From contig CAWHPS010000053.1 in NCBI GenBank assembly GCA_963831235.1, positions 1 through 64,000 on the forward strand: a stretch of DNA of 64,000 bases, read 5' to 3'. Of this stretch, positions 34,261 through 43,976 are shown piece by piece. The notes below the pieces were generated by a model. It saw nothing but the letters and a program-made list of their open reading frames with translations. It made no database searches and was not told the origin of the DNA. The position numbers and the translations under genes were made by a program. The stretch is from CAWHPS01 sp963831235. Lineage in GTDB: Bacteria > Fibrobacterota > OXYB2-FULL-49-7 > JAEUSG01. The first letter of the stretch is position 1. Each line of letters opens with the position of its first letter.

Positions 34261-35991
34261 ATGGTTAAAGTACTGCTTATTTCAACAAACAAACGAGAAT
34301 CCGAGGTGCTTTCACTCGCCTTTCAGCAAAAGGCCATGAAAGTCATTCATTCAGAACCCAATTATGCCAACTACGTAAGAAGCCTGCAATATCTACCGGA
34401 TATCCTGCTCATGGAAATGACACAGGCCTACAACGAGCAGGTGTATTTTGTACGGCTGCTTAAGAAAAACAAACGCACAACCAAGGTCCCAATACTGACT
34501 TATGGCAATCATACTAACCAGGAGGTTATCAAGCAGTTTTATCTTAACGGGGTAAATAAATATTATATGCGCCCAATCCGTTTCGGGGATGTGCTGCAGG
34601 ATTTTAATGTTTACCTGAAGGGTAAGGGCGTTGTTGTTGAAGACAAGAGCGGTGCAGATAAACAGAGCAAGGCGGAGGACATCGCCCTCATTTTGAACAA
34701 GGAAAAAATGGCCTCCGACAAGCTTGAGGTCATGCTTAAGCATATTGGCAAACTCATGGTCTTTCCCTTTACCGTAAACCGGATACTTAAAATAGCGGAT
34801 GATGATAAAAGCGGCGCTCCTGAGCTATCCAAGATCATAAAGACTGATCAGGCCATGACAACAACCATTCTCAAGGTTGCCAATTCCGTTATTTTTGCGA
34901 GCAGGGATCGCAAGATTGCGGACATTCGCGAGGCTGTTGTCAGGATAGGCTTTCGCGAAACAAAGAACATCGCGCTCTCAATGATGATTATGAAGCTCTT
35001 TTCCAAAAATGAAAAGAGCGCAGGCTACAACAGGATGGATTTCTGGTATCACTCTCTTGCCGTAGGCGTAATAGCTGAAAAGATTGCAAAGACAGCAGGC
35101 TACAAGAATACCGAAGAGGCGTTTATTGCAGGGCTTCTTCATGATTTCGGTGTGCTCATGTTCGACGAATTCTTCTCGGAATTATTGGATAGATCAATGG
35201 AAATAGCAACAAAAACCGGAACATCCTTTATACAGGCCGAGAAGGACTTGATGGGCATAACCCATAATGATCTTGCAGCGCGCCTTTTTGAGGCGTGGAA
35301 CATCCCAAGAAATATTGGCGAGAGTGTCAAATATCAGATGGAATTTTCCATTTTCAAATCCGATGCGGATCAGGAATTAACACGGCTTGTCAGAATTGTC
35401 GGCGTGGCGAACGTGCTTGCAAAGACAATGGATATCGGCAAAGAGTGTGATCAATGGATACAGGCAGTCCCCAACGATATTATGGAAGAGCTTCGCTATC
35501 CGGCGGGTTTTCGAGGCGCCTTCTTTGATGAAGTTTATGCCGGGATTACAATGTATAGCCGTTTCCTCGGGCTGGATCCAAGGGCTTTCCCTGAACCAAA
35601 ATCTCTTCAGGATGATAAGGCCAGATATAAAATCATGATTGTGAACAAAGCCAAAAGACTTTTCGAACCGCACATGCTTTATGTCAATAATCTTGGTTGT
35701 CCGACAATAAAAGAGACGCCACTTTCCGAGATAACCAATGCCGAAGAATTGCCAGTGCTCATAATAATGAATGCGGACGAAAAGACGGTTGTAAATGATC
35801 TTGTTCCTTATCTGCCCAATGCAAAGGCGGGGCCTGTTCAACATAAACCGGTACAGGTGCTTTTATTTCATGACGCAGACGGTGAAGTCGCGGGTTTGCC
35901 GGAGCACCCATCCATAAAGCGGCTCTCCAAAATTCTTGACTTAAGGCAGATTGATTTTGCAGTTGAAACTCTTTTGCCCCCAGTAATCTAA
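34261..35991 (+). CDS. Receiver-like N-terminus plus HDOD domain signalling protein
   Basis: 576 residues. The first ~120 residues have the receiver fold (VKVLLISTNKRESEVL, ILTYGNHT, YMRPI) but the phosphoacceptor Asp is replaced (LLMEMTQ), so phosphorylation is unlikely. Residues ~165-360 are an HDOD domain (FPFTVNRILKIADDDKSGAPELSKIIKTDQAMTTTILKVANS pattern, and the HD-like AGLLHDFGVLMF). The last ~180 residues match nothing I know. HDOD proteins act in non-enzymatic signalling, often with chemotaxis or cyclic-di-GMP circuits. It sits directly before a SpoIIE phosphatase in the same reading phase, with 129 bases between, and is probably cotranscribed. Confidence 0.85.
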   Translation: MVKVLLISTNKRESEVLSLAFQQKAMKVIHSEPNYANYVRSLQYLPDILLMEMTQAYNEQVYFVRLLKKNKRTTKVPILTYGNHTNQEVIKQFYLNGVNKYYMRPIRFGDVLQDFNVYLKGKGVVVEDKSGADKQSKAEDIALILNKEKMASDKLEVMLKHIGKLMVFPFTVNRILKIADDDKSGAPELSKIIKTDQAMTTTILKVANSVIFASRDRKIADIREAVVRIGFRETKNIALSMMIMKLFSKNEKSAGYNRMDFWYHSLAVGVIAEKIAKTAGYKNTEEAFIAGLLHDFGVLMFDEFFSELLDRSMEIATKTGTSFIQAEKDLMGITHNDLAARLFEAWNIPRNIGESVKYQMEFSIFKSDADQELTRLVRIVGVANVLAKTMDIGKECDQWIQAVPNDIMEELRYPAGFRGAFFDEVYAGITMYSRFLGLDPRAFPEPKSLQDDKARYKIMIVNKAKRLFEPHMLYVNNLGCPTIKETPLSEITNAEELPVLIIMNADEKTVVNDLVPYLPNAKAGPVQHKPVQVLLFHDADGEVAGLPEHPSIKRLSKILDLRQIDFAVETLLPPVI

Positions 35992-36120
35992 ACAATAACC
36001 CGAGGTAATTTTATCAATCCGATATATTTTCCTGTTTTCCTTTCAATAAGCCGGCTCCTGATTTTTGCGCTTTTCATCCATTCGGCGCTTGCTGAAGGTA
36101 AAGACATCATAAGGGGAAGG

Positions 36121-37986
36121 GTGCAGATACTTTTCACCTTTCTTGCTTTTGCAGTGCTGGCATTGGGTGAGCTCACTCTTTCAATTTGTGGTATCGCAAT
36201 CAGGGGATTTCAGGATTTTCCAATTCGGAACATGTTTGAAATTGCCGCACTTCTTACAATGTCGTACGCATGCAACTATGATCGCAACAGACTGAACAAC
36301 CGGCATTTGCGGAACATCTCGGCTTACTATATTCTCACATTATGTCTGGCAGCAGGGATTTTCTTTCTTTTCAGGGAGGAGCTTTCAAAGGTCATCCTTT
36401 ACGGCATTGAAGTGTTGTTGTTTTCAAAATATCTTATCAATGCATCCGAAAAGGTTGATGCTTCATTTCAGAGATGGGAACTCATCGTCCTCGGGGCTTC
36501 GCTGCTTTTTTTCATGATGGATCTATTTCTAAGGTTATGGGACGGATACGTCAGCATTTTAATTACGGCTTCCGTAACAGGTTTTTCCATTGTTTTTCTG
36601 TCCTATCTTATCAGGGAACACAAGACAAAGACTGAAAAAGCCATATCCATGAGGGATCGAGAGATTGAAATATTCGCGGACATAACCAAGAAGCTAAATT
36701 CCAATTTCAAGCTTAAAGCCCTTCTCGACAATTTTGTCGAGGAAATATGCAAAATACTCGACGCTTATTCAGCTGCATTGTATATCGATAAGACACTTGT
36801 AACCGGCAGGTCCAATACGCAGCTTTCCGGAGAGCTTATATGTGAAGCCATTCAGGGTTTTTATCCCCCTGTGGCAGCTGTCAACGAACGGGCGGTAACC
36901 AAACTTGAATTCCTTCATAAAGCAGTGCAGTCTTACACGGTAAAGTCCGGAGAAGGGGTCATAGGAAGGGTCTATAATAGCGGACAGGCCGAACTTTTAA
37001 AAGACCTTGATCGCGATCCGGGTTTTATCCAGACCATTCCTCAGGTGGCAATCACAAAAACAATCCTTACAATGCCGCTCATGAGGCAGGGGGTGGTTTA
37101 CGGAACGCTTCAATTGGTCAACAAAAACGACGGGGAAAATTTCACCCAGGATAATTTTCAGTTCGCTGAAATGATTACTGATCAGGCGAGCCTTGCAATC
37201 TACAATACGTTTCTGTTACAGGAACGCGAACGTAAGCTTGAAACCGATGCTGATCTCAAGGCTGCCCAGGACATCCAGCTTTCTCTGATACCAAGGGAAT
37301 TGCCCCCATCCGACTATCTCGATATTGCCAAATATTTTTCACCCACAAAACAGATTGGGGGCGATTACTACGATTTTATTCGCATCGACGACAAGCACCT
37401 TGGTATTATTGTGGCTGATGTATCGGGCAAAGGTGTCACGGGCGGACTTGTCATGAGTGTAATGCGGACAATCATGCGCATGGTCGCGCCCAATAATTAT
37501 TCGCCCATGCATGTTTTAAAAGAGCTTAATCAGGGCGTATCCATTGCCGTCAAGGAAAAGCACATGTTCATAACCGTCATGTACTGCATCTTCAGCGAGG
37601 AGACAAAGACAGTAAAGGTTTGCAGAGCAGGGCATAATCCTCTTTTGCATTGCAAGGGCTCCACAGGCGAGATATTGCTCTATAAGCCTGAGGGAATTGC
37701 CCTTGGAATAATAGATTCAGGGACTTTTGCCAGGCTTACAAAGGAAATCGAAGTACCATATCAAAGCGGAGACAGTTTTTTCCTTTATACCGACGGTGTA
37801 GTGGAGGAGTTTGATGCAAACAAACGCATGTTCGGGGATGACCGTCTTCGCAAGCATTTGTCAGCATTTGCAGGCAAACCGTCTGAAGATGTTGTTCGGA
37901 CACTGATCGAAGATTTAACCCAGTTCCGCGGCGAAGATCGTGACCAGCATGACGACATTGCTGTTATAAATATCAGGGCACTTTAA
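36121..37986 (+). CDS. GAF-SpoIIE (PP2C) membrane phosphatase
   Basis: 621 residues from GTG 36121. Several N-terminal hydrophobic segments (FTFLAFAVLALGELTL onward to about residue 160), then a GAF domain (about 195-370: FVEEICKILDAYSAALYI, IGRVYNSGQAELL), then a PP2C/SpoIIE phosphatase (IGGDYYDFIRI, GIIVADVSGKGV, LYTDGVVEEFD, DDIAVI) with the metal-binding Asp residues. It should dephosphorylate an anti-sigma antagonist of STAS type; a STAS protein is encoded at 31976. The frame is open back to the HDOD stop and codes a further plausible hydrophobic start, but without ATG, GTG or TTG, so the true start is uncertain (ATC 36013 follows GAGGT). Confidence 0.88.
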   Translation: MQILFTFLAFAVLALGELTLSICGIAIRGFQDFPIRNMFEIAALLTMSYACNYDRNRLNNRHLRNISAYYILTLCLAAGIFFLFREELSKVILYGIEVLLFSKYLINASEKVDASFQRWELIVLGASLLFFMMDLFLRLWDGYVSILITASVTGFSIVFLSYLIREHKTKTEKAISMRDREIEIFADITKKLNSNFKLKALLDNFVEEICKILDAYSAALYIDKTLVTGRSNTQLSGELICEAIQGFYPPVAAVNERAVTKLEFLHKAVQSYTVKSGEGVIGRVYNSGQAELLKDLDRDPGFIQTIPQVAITKTILTMPLMRQGVVYGTLQLVNKNDGENFTQDNFQFAEMITDQASLAIYNTFLLQERERKLETDADLKAAQDIQLSLIPRELPPSDYLDIAKYFSPTKQIGGDYYDFIRIDDKHLGIIVADVSGKGVTGGLVMSVMRTIMRMVAPNNYSPMHVLKELNQGVSIAVKEKHMFITVMYCIFSEETKTVKVCRAGHNPLLHCKGSTGEILLYKPEGIALGIIDSGTFARLTKEIEVPYQSGDSFFLYTDGVVEEFDANKRMFGDDRLRKHLSAFAGKPSEDVVRTLIEDLTQFRGEDRDQHDDIAVINIRAL

Positions 37987-38039
37987 TAAAATCATTTGGA
38001 AGATGGTTGAATTGGCATAGCTCAATTATCTATAATTAG

Positions 38040-38145
38040 AAATTCAAGTTAAGAGTTAAAAGGTAAAAGTTGATAGTTAAAAGGTAGTAAGGAAGAATCT
38101 TCACTCTCAACTATTAACTATCAACTTTTAACTCTCCCTTAGACT
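38040..38145. repeat. AT-rich imperfect inverted repeat built from AGTTAAAA-type units
   Basis: GAGTTAAAA, AAGTTGATAGTTAAAA and their reverse complements (TTAACTATCAACTTTTAACTC) alternate through this interval before the binding-protein gene. The same motif family occurs at 25399-25428. Probably non-coding; could form a long hairpin. Confidence 0.55.
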
Positions 38146-38167
38146 GTGACAAATTATTTAGAAACTT

Positions 38168-40564
38168 ATGACTGACAAAGATAAAAGCAAACCTGCGGAA
38201 GCTACGACATACAACACAAACAAGTCCTACACACAGCTGGTTTACGGCAGGTATATTTTTATAGCCAAGATTGCGGGGCTTGCATTTGCCATCCTCCTTG
38301 CAATTTATTTGATTCTGACCAACATCGGTAAATCCTTCCGGACCAACGAAAAAATGCTTACCATTGAGCAGTATCTCTCTCTTGCGGAAAAGCAGCGTTC
38401 TCAATTTCGTATTAAACTCCAACTCTCACTTCTTTCAGACCTCCTGAGTTATCGTTCTGATACGATAATAATTGCTATCAATGATATGAAATATCTGCTG
38501 CCGGATAAACCAGGTGCATATAAATATCCTGAAGAGAGGGCCATTTATAACGGTATGCTTGATGCCCTGGAACTTGCTTTAAAACGATCGCTTCTTGAAT
38601 TGCAGTTCCCATTTGTATTAACTCGTGTTCTGCATCAGGATTCCCTGAAAAATATTGACTTGTCGGGTTATAAGAAATTTGATACGTTTTTTCCTTTATA
38701 TATCACAAAAAAAATCAAAACCTTTTACAGGATCACACCGGTTTCGGATAATCCGTCAAAAAAAACCGTTGATATTTATCTGCCGGATTCAATTGCGGTT
38801 TGTTTCAACGAACTTTATAACAATCATACATCGGAAAAGATATTTGATAAATATGTTGGTACCGGTTTGACCGGATCGTATAAATATCTGTCACCAAATG
38901 AATTTGAAAAACTTTCGAATGAAGATCAAAAGGAACAGAGGCGCGCATTTCTTGCGCTGTCTGATGAAGAAAAAAACAAAGTCCGCCATATAGAAGTGCC
39001 GGTGTCATCTGAACTGGCTTGTCAGGCTTGGGACGAACCGCCTGGCAGCCATTTCAATACCCTGATTGAACGTAAGATTCATGAGCTTGAAATCACACCT
39101 CTGTTGTCTCCTTACTATAATATGGCCACTTTTGCGTTGGTGTATCCGATGGCCAGGGTTTACAATAAGAATTTCATTGCATCCGGTGCCAATCTTAATT
39201 CCGTCATGCTTGTCGGGCTTAAATCGGGCCGTGCTCCATCGCAATACACCCTCGAACGAAAGGACTGTCCTAAAATTCTTAAACTGGGCATGTATGCTGA
39301 TATCACGGATGTTATAGAAGGGTGGGATCAGGTAAAGCGTTTTCCGAAATTCCCTTTCAGAGCGGTTACATATAAAGACAGGGTTTACGGTATTCCTTCA
39401 GGAGTTCTTACAACCGACTGTATTGAATACCGCAGGGACTGGCTGGAAGAACCTGGGATAGTCGAATGGTTTAAGAAAAAGGGATGGATTCATCCGGTTG
39501 ACGGGCGTCCTTATATACCACTTGAGTGGACTTATGATGATTTCAGGGTCATAAGCAAACTTATTTCAGATAACGACCCTACCAAAAAACGGAAAGGTTT
39601 TGTTGACCGGCCAGGCCCCATGATGTATCTTGATGCCAATTCTATTTTTCATATTGCATTCATAAGCCACTACTACAAACCAAATCCCACACAAGCCACA
39701 ACCTGGATTTTCGACAAGGAGAATCCTGTGTACAGGGAGGGCATGAAAACAGTTCACGATATGTTCTGGTTCGATAAATCAATACGCACCGGAGTGGAAA
39801 TCAATTACACCAGCGCCCAGGAGGATTTTAATGGTGGAAGGGTGGGTATGGCTTATATTGTTTCAACGGGTGTGCTTTATAATGCATTGATGAAGAAATA
39901 CACCATTTTTGGAAAGCAACGGCCTTATAGTGAAATAGTAGGGCTTACCGGTATTCCCGGTTGCAACAACTTCCCCAACCTGAATCCAGGGGACTGCAAG
40001 ATGCTTGGGTTCAATCCCAATCTTAATCGTGATCAGTTGAAACTCGCAGTTGAATGGGTGAAAAAACGTTCTTATGGTGATTTCGTCAATAATAGCATGT
40101 TTTATGAGGTAAAGGAAGCCAAGACGCTGGGTGGGGAAAGCATTCTATACAGGAACGCCATTTCCTCTATTTATGATATGGATTACAAACAATTCAATAT
40201 TGATTTCCGTTCTGTATTCAATCCCATATATCTGGAGTTTTACGATAATCTCCGCGAGGCTCAGAAATATCCGCCTCCTCCGCAGATGGAGCAATATGGG
40301 CTAACCGAACCGCTAACCCGCATGGTTTCAGAACAGATTGAAACCATGTTCCAGAAGGTCCAGATGGACTCCCTGCCCGACTACAACCGTATTCTAACCG
40401 AGACAGCCAATTATATAAATACAACGCTGCTTAATTTCAAAGACGAAAATTCCCTGGAGAAAATTAAACGCATGTACGATGACACGGAAAAGCATTTTGC
40501 AAAATATCTTCCTGAATATCTGCCGTTCCTGAAAGCGGAAAATCAACGAAAAAAGATATGGTGA
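38168..40564 (+). CDS. Very large membrane-anchored solute-binding protein of a sugar ABC importer
   Basis: 798 residues, about twice the usual length. A single N-terminal membrane segment (IAKIAGLAFAILLAIYLILT, ~35-54) anchors it; residues ~60-340 are an unfamiliar helical region; the family 1 binding-protein fold begins around SGANLNSVMLVGLKSG and includes VYGIPSGVLTTDCIEYRRDW. The last ~130 residues (NYRILTETANYINTTL) are helical. It binds a sugar or oligosaccharide for the two permeases that follow with 4-base gaps. The long extra N-terminal region may hold a periplasmic sensor or spacer; this is inference. Start ATG 38168. Confidence 0.78.
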   Translation: MTDKDKSKPAEATTYNTNKSYTQLVYGRYIFIAKIAGLAFAILLAIYLILTNIGKSFRTNEKMLTIEQYLSLAEKQRSQFRIKLQLSLLSDLLSYRSDTIIIAINDMKYLLPDKPGAYKYPEERAIYNGMLDALELALKRSLLELQFPFVLTRVLHQDSLKNIDLSGYKKFDTFFPLYITKKIKTFYRITPVSDNPSKKTVDIYLPDSIAVCFNELYNNHTSEKIFDKYVGTGLTGSYKYLSPNEFEKLSNEDQKEQRRAFLALSDEEKNKVRHIEVPVSSELACQAWDEPPGSHFNTLIERKIHELEITPLLSPYYNMATFALVYPMARVYNKNFIASGANLNSVMLVGLKSGRAPSQYTLERKDCPKILKLGMYADITDVIEGWDQVKRFPKFPFRAVTYKDRVYGIPSGVLTTDCIEYRRDWLEEPGIVEWFKKKGWIHPVDGRPYIPLEWTYDDFRVISKLISDNDPTKKRKGFVDRPGPMMYLDANSIFHIAFISHYYKPNPTQATTWIFDKENPVYREGMKTVHDMFWFDKSIRTGVEINYTSAQEDFNGGRVGMAYIVSTGVLYNALMKKYTIFGKQRPYSEIVGLTGIPGCNNFPNLNPGDCKMLGFNPNLNRDQLKLAVEWVKKRSYGDFVNNSMFYEVKEAKTLGGESILYRNAISSIYDMDYKQFNIDFRSVFNPIYLEFYDNLREAQKYPPPPQMEQYGLTEPLTRMVSEQIETMFQKVQMDSLPDYNRILTETANYINTTLLNFKDENSLEKIKRMYDDTEKHFAKYLPEYLPFLKAENQRKKIW

Positions 40565-40568
40565 CAAC

Positions 40569-41648
40569 ATGAACCAGGCAAACCAGAACAAACAGTACAA
40601 ATTGCGCGCTTTTCTTTTCAGGTGGGGAATAAGCGCCCCCGGTCTTGGCGCTCAACTTATTTTCGGCTGGCTGCCGCTTATTATTGGCGTACTTGTGTCA
40701 TTCCAGACCTTTAATTTCCAGCATTCGGAATGGTGCGGTTTTGATAATTATAAAGCCGTACTTAACGATCCCATGTCAACCCCATTTTCAGTCAAACTTG
40801 CAAAACAGCATTATATGGATTCTGTCAAGGATTACCAGCTGGAACATATAATTTCTCCAAATCCGGCACTCAAGGCGTGGTATTCCATTCGTTCGGTTTA
40901 TTTCGGGTTGGGTGTTGTCTGGCGCAATACAATACTTTATGTGGTAATGGTACTGGCGCTGGTTTTCTTTGTGCCCATTATTGTGTCAATACTTCTTATG
41001 GAAATGCGACCGTGGGTGATCCGAATAATGATGATTTTATGGTTTATCCCGATCTCCGGAATGGCTTCCATAATACTTCTTAAGTATTTTTATAATGTTG
41101 ATTACGGACTTTTAAATGGGCTTCTTGCAAAGGTTTATAATTTATTGGGCACACCCGAGGCACAGCGGGAATTCCCGCGTTATCTTAATTCGCCGAACAC
41201 GGCAATGCTATGTCTTGTCCTGCCGAACCTTATCATGTACACACCCGGTCTTGTTTACATAACTGCTCTTCAAGGGGTTCCTCAGGATTTATACGATGCT
41301 GCTGAAATCGATGGGTGCGGCTTTTTTCAGAAGATATGGAATGTCACCCTTCCCCGTATCCGTCCGATAATCGTGACACTTCTGATTCTTTCAATATTAG
41401 GGGCTTTCCAGGTTTTAGGTGAAGTCATGATCATGACACAGGGCGGGCCGGGTAATAAAACAATGGTCATGGGATATTATATCTATAAAATGACTTTTGA
41501 TTATCTTGAAGTGGGTAAAGGCAACGCGCTTGCATGTGTCTTCTTTGTTTTTCTTATGACACTCACCATTCTTCAGCGCATTTATATTAAAGAAGATAAT
41601 GATAAAGGCGAATCCAAGGAAACTTTAAAGCTGATTAAGGAAGGCTGA
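40569..41648 (+). CDS. Sugar ABC transporter permease, MalF/UgpA type
   Basis: 359 residues with six or more membrane segments. The EAA loop is in AAEIDGCGFFQKIWNVTLPRIRP, the site that meets the ATPase. It pairs with the MalG-type permease that follows after 4 bases to import a sugar. The first ~90 residues include a periplasmic loop longer than usual (YMDSVKDYQLEHI). No ATPase gene is adjacent, so a shared MsmX/UgpC-type ATPase is expected elsewhere. Confidence 0.92.
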   Translation: MNQANQNKQYKLRAFLFRWGISAPGLGAQLIFGWLPLIIGVLVSFQTFNFQHSEWCGFDNYKAVLNDPMSTPFSVKLAKQHYMDSVKDYQLEHIISPNPALKAWYSIRSVYFGLGVVWRNTILYVVMVLALVFFVPIIVSILLMEMRPWVIRIMMILWFIPISGMASIILLKYFYNVDYGLLNGLLAKVYNLLGTPEAQREFPRYLNSPNTAMLCLVLPNLIMYTPGLVYITALQGVPQDLYDAAEIDGCGFFQKIWNVTLPRIRPIIVTLLILSILGAFQVLGEVMIMTQGGPGNKTMVMGYYIYKMTFDYLEVGKGNALACVFFVFLMTLTILQRIYIKEDNDKGESKETLKLIKEG

Positions 41649-41652
41649 TTCC

Positions 41653-42681
41653 ATGCCATTGATACCTCAAATAGGCCGAAAACACATCAGGGTGCGCACG
41701 CTCCTGTTCTGCATCACCGGTTTTCTTTGGGTAGGAGTGGCCATGCATCTGTTTCCATTCTGGTGGATGATATCAACATCTTTAAAAACTACCATGGAAC
41801 TTTTTACAAATCCAGCCGGATTTATACCTAAAGAGGTTTCTTTTGCATCCTATAAGCTTCTTTTCAGTACACTTACGGGATCTAAAATGGCAGCTGCTGG
41901 AGGGGGATTGGCGCTTTTTAAATACCCCATGACCCTTTATATAAAAAACTCATTTATTCTTGCTATTGGGGTTTTAAGCGTACAGATCCCGGTCACGCTT
42001 GTTCTTGCTTATGCCACTTCGCGTCTCCATACGCCAAGAACCAGAACAATCATCTTTTTTATATGTGTGTCAACAATGATGATTCCCTATCAGGTGAAAA
42101 TGGTTCCTTCTTTTCTGCTTCTGTCACATTTTCCATGGCCCACTGATTATGTGCCCAATATACCCTTTACTGATTTGAAATTCCCTTCATATTCTTTTGT
42201 AGGTAGTTTATGGGGGGTTATTCTTCCGGTTACATTCAATGGCTATAACTTTCTTATATTAAAAGGTTTTTTTGATACAATTGACAAGGAATATATCGAA
42301 GCCGCCCGGATAGACGGTTGCGGAGAATTTACAATAATCACGCAGATTATTCTTCCGCTTGCAAGGCCGGTCATAGCATTTACCTGTTATACGGCCTTTA
42401 TAAGTGCCTGGAACAACTTCATGGGGCCGTGGATTATTCTCCAGAACGATCAGGAAAAATGGCCTCTTGCCGTGATTATTTATCATCTGCAGGCCTTTCT
42501 TACCTCCAACAGTTCCTCACAGGCAACCAGCGATGCTGCGGAGGCCATGAGGGCTGCCGGCGCGGGTTATAATGCGCTTATGGCAATGGCCATCATAGAA
42601 TGTATTCCAGTGCTCATGCTTTTCATCTTCTTCCGCGAGCAGATTATGAAGGGGGTCAAGATGAAGGGATTGAAAGCATAA
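41653..42681 (+). CDS. Sugar ABC transporter permease, MalG/UgpE type
   Basis: 342 residues, six membrane segments. EAA loop: AARIDGCGEFTIITQIILPLARP. The N-terminus FWWMISTSLKTTMELF is typical of the MalG branch. It forms the translocation pore with the preceding permease. The next gene begins only a few bases later, so the unit continues. Confidence 0.92.
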   Translation: MPLIPQIGRKHIRVRTLLFCITGFLWVGVAMHLFPFWWMISTSLKTTMELFTNPAGFIPKEVSFASYKLLFSTLTGSKMAAAGGGLALFKYPMTLYIKNSFILAIGVLSVQIPVTLVLAYATSRLHTPRTRTIIFFICVSTMMIPYQVKMVPSFLLLSHFPWPTDYVPNIPFTDLKFPSYSFVGSLWGVILPVTFNGYNFLILKGFFDTIDKEYIEAARIDGCGEFTIITQIILPLARPVIAFTCYTAFISAWNNFMGPWIILQNDQEKWPLAVIIYHLQAFLTSNSSSQATSDAAEAMRAAGAGYNALMAMAIIECIPVLMLFIFFREQIMKGVKMKGLKA

Positions 42682-42686
42682 ATAGA

Positions 42687-43973
42687 GTGAATGCCCAGCG
42701 CTTTTTTAGACAGATTCTTTTATTCTCCATATTATATTCTTCCACTGTTTTTTCAATGTCTTCTGAAGACGCCCTCACAACTTATATTGTTTCCCAGGTT
42801 TTGGATAGTGTAAAGGCGCACTATCCTTTGGAATGTCCGGAACGGCTTTTCGTAATAAAAACAACGGGTTTTCGCCTTCTTAGAAACGACACCATGTATA
42901 TTCCCGAAGAATATTGGGGATTCAAGACTACGAATGATTATCGGCTTCATTTTATTTCTTCTCTTCTTCTAAACCAACAGGTGCTTGACAAAAATAGTAA
43001 TGAAAATCCTGAAGCTTTTTTTCTAAATTGCGGACGGGCCCTTGATAAGGCGCTTGACTATGTCGCATCTTTGGGAAAGAGTGATGCGCTTCTAAAGGGA
43101 CTTATGGTATATAAATACCTGTATCTCCCATATAAATCCAATGACCCGTCAATTATCATAAGCAGGGATTTTAAAAATGATTCAAGCAGGTTTGACTGTA
43201 TTGCAAAGGCGGCCCTCTGTTACAGGTGCGATTCAACAAGGATTTCAGACTGGGTTTATACTGAAAAGAAGGTTGATTATAGGGTTGTTTCCGTAAAGCA
43301 GTCACCTATCGGATGGAAACTGTTTAAGGTTGAAGTTACCCTTCAAAACAAAGGTGAAATGGATGTACCATTCACGCTGCTCCTCGATTTTACGAATTCA
43401 GACTCGCTTATTCAGATGAATGGTTTTAAAAGCGACACCATCCTCAAATTCACTTTTCAAAGCACAATACTAAAAGTAATAATAGATCCATATAAAAAGC
43501 TTTTTGACCTGAATGAATCCAATCAGCAGGCGATCTCGACTGAATTTAATATGAAGCGCAGGGGCTATCTGATTATTACAATGCTTGTCTGGGATATAAT
43601 GGCGCTCACTTTGGCTTTCGGCGTCATGCTCTTGCTCGGGATTTTCATTCATTCACTTACCAATCTGTTTTACACAAATAATAATTATTGGACGGCATTG
43701 TTTATACTGTTGTTTGTTGCAATCAAACTCGGTTTCCCATTGTTCTTTTTCGGGTTTAATATGTGGGGGCTGGTTTACAATATATTTTATATTACCAGCA
43801 GGGCAGGTCTCTTGTGGCTCACATTCAGTTGTCTTTTAACCTCGGTTATTGTTTATTATGCATTTCAGAAGGACGGAGTAAACATGCGGAATTTGGGCAT
43901 GTTTGCTAAATATATGGCTGGAATTGCGGTTTTAGAACCTTTATTGTGCGGGTTGTTCTTTGTTGTAAGGTGA
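42687..43973 (+). CDS. Uncharacterised membrane protein with large periplasmic N-terminal part
   Basis: 428 residues from GTG 42687, five bases after the permease stop; a start inside the permease is possible but would overlap. The N-terminus (RFFRQILLFSILYSSTVFSM) is a signal peptide. Residues ~30-310 look like a soluble periplasmic domain with a beta-sandwich stretch (VSVKQSPIGWKLFKVEVTLQNKG). Four membrane helices follow (LIITMLVWDIMALTLAFGVML and on). I recognise no family. Between a sugar importer and a glycosyltransferase it may take part in surface glycan work. Confidence 0.55.
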   Translation: MNAQRFFRQILLFSILYSSTVFSMSSEDALTTYIVSQVLDSVKAHYPLECPERLFVIKTTGFRLLRNDTMYIPEEYWGFKTTNDYRLHFISSLLLNQQVLDKNSNENPEAFFLNCGRALDKALDYVASLGKSDALLKGLMVYKYLYLPYKSNDPSIIISRDFKNDSSRFDCIAKAALCYRCDSTRISDWVYTEKKVDYRVVSVKQSPIGWKLFKVEVTLQNKGEMDVPFTLLLDFTNSDSLIQMNGFKSDTILKFTFQSTILKVIIDPYKKLFDLNESNQQAISTEFNMKRRGYLIITMLVWDIMALTLAFGVMLLLGIFIHSLTNLFYTNNNYWTALFILLFVAIKLGFPLFFFGFNMWGLVYNIFYITSRAGLLWLTFSCLLTSVIVYYAFQKDGVNMRNLGMFAKYMAGIAVLEPLLCGLFFVVR

Positions 43974-43976
43974 AAA

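Noticed and set aside
38040..38145. Terminator after the SpoIIE phosphatase gene
   Set aside because: The inverted repeat is imperfect, AT-rich and built of repeated units, without a T-run after a compact stem.
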